Shown: in pieces, positions 42,047 to 52,500 of the stretch
Numbering within the stretch: position 1 is the first letter of the stretch
Layout of the letters: each line of letters begins with the position of its first letter
Source of the DNA: Trebouxia sp. TZW2008
Lineage: Eukaryota; Chlorophyta; Trebouxiophyceae; Trebouxiales; Trebouxiaceae
Length of the DNA stretch: 64,000 nucleotides
Direction of reading: 5' to 3'
NCBI GenBank assembly: GCA_002118135.1
Contig: BDIU01000388.1
Span: 1 to 64,000, forward strand
Translations under genes and position numbers: made by a program
Notes under the pieces: generated by a model
Told to the model about the DNA's origin: nothing
What the model saw: only the letters and a program-made list of their open reading frames with translations
The model's database searches: none

Positions 42047-45000
42047 ATGGCGCAAGGAACCGACCGGCCTGATTCGGACCTTGTGCCTGCAACACAGCAA
42101 GTGCCACAGGACCGCAAGTGGTCGAACTTTGAGACTGTTTTCACTAATGCCAAAGCAGGCATGGCTGGTGTTGACAAGGAGCATATCAAGCGAATCGTGT
42201 ACGGAATGAGCAAGGTAGCCCAGCCAGCTTGGTCACGAGCAATCAGTGCTCCTTGAACGAAGCAGCTGTACCATGCTTGGCTGTGGTCACAACAGGACTC
42301 ACCTCATTTCAAGAATGAGCAGAGAAAACAGGCACAGACAGAGGCTCGCATCCACAAGCTCAGAACAAAGGCTAAGAGTATCACACCAGCAGAGCTCGCA
42401 GCAAGCACCACGTGAGTTTCTGAACTCTGGTGGTTGCAACCTTGAGTGCATACTTAGCAAACTCTGCATTTACAGGCACATGCACTCTTCAATTCATTCG
42501 ACACATTGCATGACTTGCTCAATGTTTGTACTGCTGCATGACAGGGTCATGGACAGGAAGATCATGGCACTTGAAGCAACCAGGGACTTGACCAAAGTCT
42601 GGGCTCATGTGGACATGGACGCTTTCTATGCAGCAGCAGAAGAGCTTGCAAATCCCTCTCTGGTGAGTGTCAAGCAATTGCACAGACTCTGCCTGCAGAC
42701 TTGAAATTTGATGCCATCTGCAGTCCAGTTGTGCTACTGACCCGCTGTTGGTTCTTTGACAACCAGCTAGTCTCAGCCACTATTGCTTCCACTTCACTTA
42801 TGAATGTGAGACAAGGCTTTGCGCTGGCTAGGCTTTGGCATTTTGCAACAGGAGAAATACGAGTGTGATTGCCTGTGCAAGTTGCTGCTGAGGATTGTCT
42901 ACTGCCTATTTCTTCATGTCAATACATTGACAATCAGCACATGGGCTGCAGAAAACAAAGCCCATGGCTGTCGGGGGCATTGGCATGGTCTGCACTGCTA
43001 ACTACAATGCACGCAAATATGGTATACGAGCAGCCATGCCAGGTTTCATAGCACGCAGACTCTGCCCAGATCTAGTCTTTGTCAAGCCAGACTTTCAGAA
43101 GTATACCACAGCCAGCAAAGCCACCAGAGCAGTTTTCAGAGACTTTGACCCAGATTTTGAGGCAGGCAGCTTGGATGAGGCTTACTTGGACATTACTGCC
43201 TATTGCAAGCAGCATGGGATGACAGGTGACGACGCCTTACTGAAGCAAGGTTGATGACCCACATGTTTTGCAGTACGGCAAAATGTCACAGTGTACTAGC
43301 CATGCAAGGCTTGATTTTGTCGAACATGCCTGTCCGCTTGCATATATTAAAGCGCACAAGCAATTGCTCCACCCTTACATGCATGCAGATCTGATTTGCA
43401 GCTTGCCCATGATGCAATGCTGTGATCTGTTGCTATATACATCAAGATCTACATCTACACAGATGGCAATTGTCACATTCTTGGTGTGATCTTCAAAGTT
43501 GGCGGTGTCTCAGGTGCTGAGGTAGCAGAACAGCTGCGGTACAGAGTGAGAAATGAGACACAGCTGACATGTAGTGTCGGCATTGGGCCCAATACACTGC
43601 TTGCCAAGGTGGCCACTGACATCAACAAGCCAAACGGGCAATATGTCCTTCCTGAAGACCCCACAGCTTTGAAAGAGTTTGTCCAGACACTGAATCTGCG
43701 CAAGGTCCCAGGCATTGGCAAGGTAGGCTTCATATGTTTGTCCTGCTGACACCACTGCATGAGCATTCTGACCCCTCATGATCAAACTGGGGGATCATCA
43801 AGATGCTCATGAAGCCAATTGCAGATGATGCTTGGTGCACCTGGTTCTTTGCTTTTAGATCTGTATTCTAGATGGATAATGTCAATCTACTGAATTTGCA
43901 TGGCTGTACAAGCAGACATTGAAAGCTCTAGCCTTGGAAGTGAATGGGGACCTGATGTCCAACACAGGCCCCATTGCCCTCCTGTTCTCCTGTACTGTGT
44001 CTTGCGATTGAAGCGTTTTGCCTAGGTGTGCGAGCAGACTTAGAAGGCCCTTGGCATGGTGGCATGTGCGCATTTGGTAGCCAACAGTCGTCTTGACCAG
44101 ATGCATTGCATTGCACTTCATGACATGATTTGGCATGTCATATGATGCGGCTGTTCTGCAAAGGTGTGTGAGCAGATCTTGAAAGCTCTTGGCACGGCGT
44201 GTCGCGACCTGATTGTCAACAGGGACCTTCACCTTCAGCTCTTCAACAGATGCAATGCATGCTACTGTTCATGTTGCACATCACACAATCGGCGGTTGTG
44301 CTCAGGTGTGCAATCAGCCTTGGCATGTAAGTATGTGGGGATCTGATAGCCAACAGAGGTTCATAGCCCTGCTGTTCTCCAGTGGCATGGCATATGATGA
44401 AAGCGAGTTTTGCACAGGTGTGTCGGCAGACCTTGAAGGCCCTTGGCATGGAGGTGTGTGGGGACCCCATTGCCAACAGGGCCCTTGTAGCCCTGCTATG
44501 CTCCCCTACAGCCACCAACAGCTTCCTGTCATACAATGCAAGTGATGTGCACAGGTGTGTGAACAGACCCTGAAAGCTCTTGGCATGGAGGTATGTGGGG
44601 ATCTGATTGCCAACAGGGTCCTCATAGCCTTGCTGTTCTCCCCTGTGACCACAGACAGCTTCCTATCATATCAAACGATTGCTGTTTATAGGTGTGCAAG
44701 CAGACTTGCAAGGCCCTTAGCATGGAGGCGTGCGGGCACCTGATTGCCAGTATCAATGTCATGCATTTAGCTCCACAATTCACAACACTCCTGTGATTTG
44801 CACAAGGTGTGTGATCAGGCCCTGACGGCTCTCGACATGGATGTGTGGAGACCTCATTGCCAACTTCCGTGTCCCAGGTGTCCAGTAACCTGATAGCCAA
44901 CAGAGGCTTCATAGCCCTGCTGTTCTCCGATGGCATGTCATACGCTGAAAGACTGCTTTGCACAGGTTTGTGAGCAGACCTTGAAGGCCCTTGGCATGGA

Positions 45001-47916
45001 GGTGTGCGGGGACCTTATAGCCAACAGGGCCCTTATAGCCCTGCTGTTTTCCCCTATAGCCACCGACAGCTTCCTATCAGCAGGGCTGGGGCTGGGCAGA
45101 ACAGTTCACGGGGAGGCAGCAAAAGAGGGGGAGGTTAGCCGCAAGGGGATCAGCTGTGAGAGGACCTTTGCTGCCATCAGTTCCACTGCAGACCTTGAAG
45201 CAAAGGTTGGTGCCCGCCCTGACATTATACTTCGTTGGGTTTTGGGTGCTAGGATATGAAGAACCCTAAGAGAAATTTACACGTCAATTTTTGTTAGGGA
45301 AATGGTTGAGTTGTAGGATTCAGGGTTCAAAGGGTTTTTTGCGCTTTCTAGGGTGGGAACCAAACCCAGATGAGTATTAACGCAAGGGCGGTGCCTGTGT
45401 TGCCTGTGTGACATGCATTGAAATTGCTCACCAGCGCCTGTAGATTCCACGGCATTCTATGGAATGGTTCATTGTTAGGGGTCCCTATGTGACAGGCATT
45501 GTGATTGTGCATCAGTAGAAGTGGCTGTGCAATATGCCATGCAAGTCTCAATTGGCAAGGTAATGCTTTGGCAAATATGGGCTGTGAGAAGCTGGGCAAT
45601 GACTGTTGCTGACTCGGCAAGGCATGCCAACGGGATGAAATGACATAACAGCATACAATGATCCACCACAGTCTCATGACAATGCTCCAGGAGTTGCATG
45701 TCAGCTGCCACTTCCCTCAGTGCTTGCATGCCAATGGATGCAAGCATGTCAGAAGTGCAAGGGCTTTGTTACCGCCCATATGTCATACTTCACTTGTGCA
45801 TTCATTCATTATTCATTCCAAGCGTGTGCTAGACAGTCTCAGCAGGCCCAGCTAGGTACGTACTGGAGCAGTCAACTGTCTCTAAACAGTTCAGTCCTGG
45901 GCTATCCTAAACCATTTGTATTGAGCATGAAGGGAGGTGAGGTCCTTATACAGCTGTGCATGGCTGCAGTGTGCAGAGATAGCTGAGCATCTGGCAGGTG
46001 ACATGGCTAGAGAGGATTTGAAGGGCAAAACACTCACTCTCAAGCTCAAAACGACAGCCTTTGAGGTCAGAACTCGCGCTCAGAGCCTGCCTCAGCACAT
46101 CTGGTCAGCTGCAGACATACAGGCAGTTGCCCTTCGGTTGTTGAAGGCAGAGTTGCCCATCGAGATCAGGCTGATGGGCATGCGCATGTCCCATTTCCTG
46201 GAGGTGAGAAAGGAGCCTGGCCAGCAGAGTATCGCTGCTTTTGTCAAGCAAAGCTCCCATGATGTAGAAGGTGAGCTGGTGTTTCTGCTCTCATGAAATT
46301 GTCGAAACTGATCCCAGACTTGAAGCTGTTTGGTTTCTGGTCTTGCATTGCTGCCTTGGTCAAGCATGGCTCACACAAGGTCGAAGGTGAGCTGGTGTTT
46401 CCGTTGACATCAGACATTTGACACTGGTACTGGGGTGAATCTTATGTGTTTCCTGGTCTTGCAGCAAGCTGCCTTCATGCTTGCTGTCAGCACTGCTGCA
46501 TGCTGGCAGTGTTCTTTGGTCCCCAGGTACTAGAGGTCAGTCTGGGCCATTGAATTCTGTCATGGTGTTTTCAGCCGTTGCAGCAGTCACAGTAGATGGA
46601 ACACTGACGCGTCGCTCAGTATATGTCATCACTTTGCTCAGACACAGTGCTGTTGGCAAGATGTGGGCCGTTTATGCTTCCTTTGACTGGCTGATTTGAG
46701 CAAGCCAACTAGCTGCATGTACTGATGGACTGTTGCCACAACAGCGCTGCATACCTCGCTGCTGTATGCACAAGCCAGCAGGTCTGATGCAACTGGCACT
46801 GTTTCTGCAGGACAAGCAGCTGAGGTTCTTGACCACAATGGGGAAGATGATGATGAATTGCTTGCAGCTAGCCCAGATCATGCTACAGAGAAAGATTTCG
46901 ATGATACAGAAGCTGAAAAGGCAACGCCAAGCAGCAGCAGAGAACCAGACTTTGTTCTGCCAAAGCGCATACACTCAGCAGCATCTCTGATCAACGGAGT
47001 CTCCTCAAGGCTCAAGCCCTCTGGCACTCAGGCCAAGGCAACTCAGGACCCTCTGAGTGCCTCATATGGGGTGTACCCAAGGCTCAAGCCCTCTGGCACT
47101 CAGGCTGAGGCAACTCAGGATCCTTTGAGCGCCTTGCATGGCCATACACATCTGAATTTCCAGCCTGATGTTGGCAGAGCTAGTGTACCTCATGACCAAG
47201 CACACTGGCAGGATGACAGAGGGGCCACAAACTGGGACAGAGTAGGAATGGGGCGAAATGCATCATCCTCTGATGCTGCAGCTGCTGCCATGCAACAAGT
47301 CAGCTGCCCTTCTGGCTTAGGGGATGAGTCAGATAGCAAGCATGGCAAAGGAAAAGCATGGGCTTGCAAGCTCTGCACTTTTGCTGCGAATCCTAGCCAC
47401 TCTATCCGCTGTGAAGTATGTGAGACTGTGCGAGGCTCAACACTGCAAGACTACAGACCAGCAGCTGCTGATTTGGCTGCAGTTATCGGTTCAGAAGCTG
47501 CAAGAATCAAAGTACAACCGTTGCCTGCCGTGCCTGCTGCCCAAGGCAGCGTCGGCCAGGGTAAACACAGTCAGAAACGGCAGCAGCGATCTATTGCGGG
47601 CTTCCTTGGTCCTGGTACAAGCCAGGATAGTGTTCCAGCAACTTCAACAGCCTCTGTAGGGTCTTTGCAACAGACGCCAACAGCAACTGTTGTGGAGCCA
47701 ACAAGCCAGCCTAGCAGGATGTCACACTGGGAACAAGTTCAAATTCATGAAGAGGTCAGGTGGCAATGCTTGAGATGCAAATGCTGGTTCCAAACCAGTC
47801 AAAAGCCTGAACATGATGATTACCACCTGGCTTTGGAGTTGCAGAAACAAGTGCCCTCAGTCCAGTCCACAGCTGTCATGCATGATCTCAAAAGGCAGAA
47901 GAGATGTAAAACGTGA
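42047..47916 (+). CDS. POLK: DNA polymerase kappa with RanBP2-type and UBZ3-like zinc modules
   Basis: A Y-family translesion polymerase acting in the nucleus on damaged templates. Eight exons close in phase to 840 aa: 42047-42214, 42296-42411, 42545-42662, 42952-43225, 43514-43722, 44966-45205, 45979-46270, 46811-47916. The N-clasp (NFETVFTNAKAGMAGVDKEH) is kappa-specific. Catalytic motifs are HVDMDAFYAAAEE (about 116) and GSLDEAYLD (about 207). Next come GIGPNTLLAK, the thumb hairpin LNLRKVPGIGK (about 285-295) and the little-finger segment RLMGMRMSHF. A PIP-like QQSIAAFV follows at about 457. The tail has an internal repeat (LKPSGTQAxATQDPLSA twice), a RanBP2-type finger (WACKLCTF...RCEVC, about 656), a second PIP-like QRSIAGFL (about 731) and a C-terminal C-x2-C...PEHDDYHLALELQ module (about 792-820) like the UBZ3 of polymerase eta. 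Intron 5 (43723-44965) is filled with exon echoes. Confidence 0.93.
43880..44960 (+). repeat. About eight acceptor-side echoes of polymerase kappa exon 6
   Basis: Copies of the exon 6 start (VCEQTLKALGMEVCGDLIAN region) with its AGGTGTG acceptor block begin near 43905, 44023, 44162, 44303, 44415, 44550, 44690 and 44803, before the intact exon at 44966. The period is about 110-160 bp. Copies nearer the exon are longer and better preserved (44415 and 44550 keep up to 110 bases in frame); the farthest are eroded. No copy reaches the exon's conserved 3' half (GLGLGRTVHGE). Confidence 0.92.
46320..46400 (+). repeat. Donor-side echo of polymerase kappa exon 7
   Basis: One copy of the exon 7 end (IAAFVKQSSHDVEG region plus the GTGAGCTGGTGTTTC donor) about 120 bp downstream of the true donor at 46271. 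Confidence 0.8.
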
Positions 47917-48250
47917 CCAGACACCCTTGCCTGCATGCAACTCATGCACTGCGCATGACTAATTGGCATGACTACATGAAGTTGTCGCATTTACACATCG
48001 TGCTGCTTCCAAATCATTGAGCATATCGAATAGCAATGAGCACACACATGATCAAGCTCTACAGGCTGACTGCAGTACAAACAATCAAACCAAAACTCAC
48101 TGCAAAGCATGAAATAACTCGAACTGTCTAGAAGATGAAGCATATCCTGCAAAAGCGACGTGACTGCAAATCCCACTGAGGGGCTGACTCAAACACACCC
48201 ATGGTATGGTACAAAAGTTGTCCACATGATGCCAATGCTACACAATACAA
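47917..48250. other. Convergent intergenic region
   Basis: These 334 bp lie between the stop codons of polymerase kappa (plus) and ISCU (minus). Nothing beyond presumed 3' untranslated sequence is seen. Confidence 0.5.
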
Positions 48251-49314
48251 TCAAGAAGCTACTGCAGCAGCTAGCTTTTCCCCACTGTCTGGCTGCTGCG
48301 TCTCATTCAGCGTCTGCTGCTGCTTTAATGCTGCCAACTTTGCACGCTTGGCCTGTACGTCTTTCACAGCAGCCTTGATGGCATCTTCTGCCAGCATGCT
48401 GCAATGTAGCTTGACTGGTGGCAAGCTCAAGTGCTTTGCAATATCGCTGTTCTTGATAGTCAGCACCTCATCAATAGACTTGCCCTTTACCCTGCAAGGC
48501 AATCACAGTGAGAGTTGCACATGTAGATCTGACACCATGTGATTCTGGACACCAACGGTGAACATGAATCAGTTTGCAGCGCTCACTGCCTCTGCTGTTC
48601 ACTGAGCATGTTGCAGTGCACATTGTCCTCTGGCACAGGCACCATGCGCACATTCTGCCTAAAACAACAGGCGATGGTACAACAAGCGAACGGCACTTTG
48701 CATTTGAAGACTGACCATTCAGTGGCCACACTGCTGCTGGCAATAGCTGACCCACAGCCAAAGGTCTTGAAGCAGGACTCTGTAATGTTGCCCTGCTCGT
48801 CCACCTGCACTCAAACACGGCAGTAATTACATCAAGCGTGCAAGACATTGCAGCGGTTACAGCTGTTCAGTTACAGAAGTTCAAAACCCTTGCTGTCCAT
48901 GTACGACTGTATGCATACTTCAAAGATGGCCAGATCCTATATTGATTTGCAGCAGCACATGAGTACAACAGCACAGCTTGTGTCAAATGCTGACCTTGAT
49001 CTGCAGCTTCATGACGTCTCCGCATGCTGGCGCTCCGACCAAGCCGGTGCCAACGCTGTTATCTAGCTTAGAGAAAGAGCCTACATTCCTTGGCTTTTCA
49101 TAGTGGTCTATTACCTGCAGGACATACAAGATCATATGGCCTGACAGTGTCCATATGCAGAAGCACGAGAGCAGACCGACGCTGCAGAACGCCTGAGGTT
49201 GGTCTGACTCACGTTCTCGTGATACTGTCTTGCGAATACCCCTCCGAGTTTGACAGCCTGCTGTCGGGAGGAAGTGCTGACAAGACCGGCAAGACGCCCA
49301 ACGCTGGGCAACAT
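48251..49314 (-). CDS. ISU1: Iron-sulfur cluster assembly scaffold (ISCU/ISU1)
   Basis: The mitochondrial scaffold on which [2Fe-2S] clusters are built, working with the Nfs1-Isd11 desulfurase and frataxin. Four exons close in phase to 183 aa: 49314-49213, 49114-48995, 48804-48716, 48491-48251. The first 25 or so residues (MLPSVGRLAGLVSTSSRQQA) are basic and hydroxylated, as in a mitochondrial presequence. The core begins RQYHENVIDHYEKPRNVGSF. All three ligand cysteines are present: APACGDVMKL (with the conserved Asp), TFGCGSAIASSS and KLHCSMLAEDA. The interaction loop LPPVKLHC (LPPVK, for the Hsp70 partner) is intact. A 35-residue Lys/Gln-rich C-terminal extension follows the usual family end. 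It is head to head with phosphofructokinase (272 bp apart). Confidence 0.95.
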
Positions 49315-49586
49315 GACGACTCCACGAAGTATCAGCAAATCAGGAGTTTTCCAACCGTTCAGATCTCAAGCTGTTGAGACTCCGCGACAAAAAGAGACAG
49401 TGCGCACTTGGCTTGTCGTCATCGAAGCAGAGCTCGCAGAATTATGCCATTTTGCCGTTTTAGTCAAGACCCTGATTAAACCCTAGATTCAGGTAGCTGC
49501 AACTCGCAGCTAGGGCACTTTTTGAACCGAGACATGCCGGGTTCCTGCCGGCCCGGGGGCACGGTTTGGCACAACAGGAAAGCATT
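49315..49586. promoter_or_regulatory. Shared upstream region of ISCU and phosphofructokinase
   Basis: These 272 bp lie between divergent starts (49314 minus; 49587 plus, tentative). GC-rich sequence near 49530-49565 (GCCGG/CCCGGG words). Promoter role is inferred from position. Confidence 0.4.
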
Positions 49587-52500
49587 ATGATCTTGTCGTA
49601 TGCCGGACTCCCCGTGACCAACTTCGTGACGTTGCCGTCGCCTGCGAGAGTCTGTTGTTGGACCCTTGAGCGACACCGACACAGCCGGAAGTTTCGGAAG
49701 CACAGAGTCAGTGGCGTTCCGGCTCAGTCGGAGGGCCTTCTCTTCCAAGGCGGTGACAGTGGAGATGTAGCGCCCTTCAGTCAGCCAGTCGGTACGTCGC
49801 AGCCTGCGCGCGAAGTCTGCTAGCAAGGATCAAGTCGGGACTGGACTATGCCCCGGACGCCGAGCTGCTGACTGTATCCTTGCTTTCATGCAGCTGACGA
49901 CGACATCCTGCATGTTGATACTTTGCGGGACAAGTTACAAGTTAGGTAGGTCGCAAAATAAGCTTGTGACATGCCGTAAGCAGCTTGACATAAACGGCAA
50001 CATCGACGGTGCTGCAGGGACAGTCCATTCGTCAAAACCAACAACTCCGGTGGCGGTTTTGGTGCGCAGTCTTTCCCTCTTGATCACAATGCTTTCCATT
50101 CTTGACAACGTTTCACTTTGAAATGCTGAAATGCAGTTGGAGACAAGGACCTGCTCTTCATGCGCACAACCCGCTATGAATCCATGGAGTCCTCAGGTAC
50201 AAGCTCAAGCACGTCTTGCATTCTGCCGTGCTGATGTGTCTCATTGCTGCAATGCAAGGGGATCATCTGCAGTGATGTCAAAGCGCTCAAAGTGTTGCTT
50301 CTTCAGTGCAAGCAACAAATAACAGACAGAATGCATTGTGTGATGCAAATATGATCAGAGTCAAAGGGCACTGCTATGCAGGCTCCACTTGCTGGAATGG
50401 GCTGCAAATGTCTGATGGCACATGTATGCCATTGCCTCTCTGGGCGATCCGATCAGGTCCTAGGCGCAAAATCTATTACAACCCCAAAGAGGTATTGCGC
50501 CATGCTTCAATCAGCAAAATTGCGTCATCATTGACAGAAATCAGCAACTATGCATGTGTTTGCACAAGGACGCATTCATTGTGTACTATACAGTCAGCTT
50601 TGCACAAGGACAGTGCCGGCATTGCAAAGGGACGGTGTCAGCATTTCACAGGGACAGTGAGTGTCCTCTGATGACTCTTGGTTGATGCTTCTAATCGCAA
50701 CCAAAGGTACGAAGTCATGTTTACAGGTGACAGCTGCTGTAGTCACCTGCGGAGGGCTTTGTCCAGGCCTAAATGATGTCATCCAAAATATAGTCTTCAC
50801 TCTTGAAGACTACGGTGTTCCAGATGACCAAATCTTTGGCATCAGATACGGTTTGAGGGGCTTCTATGACCGAGCATTCAAGCCCATCAACCTCAACAAG
50901 AAAGTCGTGCAGAACATTCACCTGCAAGGAGGAACTATGCTGGTCAGTCCCAACCCTGTTTCAGCCTGAGTCTCATGTTGCACACTTGTGGCCACAATTA
51001 GCCTACCAATTCTCGGGCAAATGCATCGCCATACTTCATTGTGCAATTCATCAAGAACAGTGCATCAACAGACAGGGTATCAACTTTCAGGGTGACAGAA
51101 AGATTCCGCCCTGTGCAAAACATTGTCGGTTTGCTAAAGCACCAGTACCCATCACCCACCTATTGCCCGTTCATCAACCAACTGTTCTTCATCTAATCAG
51201 TAGTTGGACAGTGCTCAGTCATTGCCAACGTACCATTCTACGCAGGGCACTTCAAGGGGAGGTGCTGACTTGGGAGACATTGCATGCAAAATTGATCTTT
51301 GTGGATGGACCTGCCTGTATGTGCTATCACATCATGCAATTTACTGTCAGAGTGTGCAAGGCTTTCAAGGGCATCTGACACAGCATTGCATCAGCACCAT
51401 TGCTGACTTGATGTTGTACGCAGGGTACTTCAAGAGGAGGCGCTGACTTGAAGGAGATTGCACGCAAAATTGACCTTTGGGGGTTGACCCACCTATATGT
51501 GGTGGGAGGCAATGGGGGTAATGCAGCCGCCAATGCGATACATAAGGAGCTTGATGCAGCTGGCGTTGTCTGTGCTGTCATTGGCGTTCCCAAGTCCATC
51601 GACAATGACATATTGCTGGTAGGTCCTTGAGCATTCCAGTTCCCCTGTCTTGTCACCTGTATATCTACGTCTATGCTGCTGTTGGAGTGCCCAAGTCCAT
51701 TGACACTGATACTCTGCTGGTAAGCTGCAGAGCATACAACCTCCGCAAAACGTGAAAGCCGCTATAAATCTGTCTATGGACTCTGAATCAACTTTTGGCG
51801 GTTGAGCCACCTGTATGTACGGAGGGGCAATGCAGCCGCCAACGCAATACACAAGGAGCTTGATCCAGCAGGAGTAATCTGTGCTGCAATTATAGTGCCC
51901 AAATACATTGACAATGATGTTCTGCTGGTGAGTGTTTTGAGGTCAAGTTTGCGTGCATCTCACTCACAGGTGCATACAGGCTTTCATACTGTACACAGAC
52001 AAGTCAATCCAAGGCTTTGTATGCTGCAGATAGGAAACTGCTTTCAAGGGGTGTCTGTGGCATAGATCAACAATTATTTCAAAGACATCAGTGCGTCAAA
52101 TGGATGCAGAAGTGCTACAATGCACAGGATTCTATGCGGCAAACAGACGAGTTCAATCAAGACTTCCTGTGTCATTAACAGACAGGTGTACTCAGAAGTC
52201 TGTCTGATGCAGATAGACAAATGCTTTGGGTTTGAGAGTGCAGTGGAGGAGGCTCAAAGGGCGCTACTGGCGGGGTATGTGGAGGCTGCCAGCGCACGCT
52301 CGGGACTGGGCCTCATCAAGCTCATGGGCCGCCAATCTGGCTATATCGCCATGCAGGCATCCATGGCATCAGGTGCATCCTCTTAGCCGCCTGTACGTGC
52401 TCAGTATCAAACCTTCTTGCTTGAATGTAGTCAGAGCTATGTGTCTAGCTGAAGTCTGGCTACAATGCCATGCAGGCATCATTTCCATGCACCAAATGCA

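Noticed and set aside
43880..44960. A CRISPR-like or satellite array
   Set aside because: Units are imperfect, vary in length and match the adjacent coding exon, so they are exon-edge duplicates.
43880..44960. Multiple real exons giving a repeated thumb domain in polymerase kappa
   Set aside because: Most copies are frame-broken and truncated before the conserved second half. Exon 5 joins the last copy in perfect phase.
49476..49826. A minus-strand gene overlapping the phosphofructokinase start
   Set aside because: No ATG at its beginning and no domain. The plus-strand exon 49587-49791 splices in phase to the next one.
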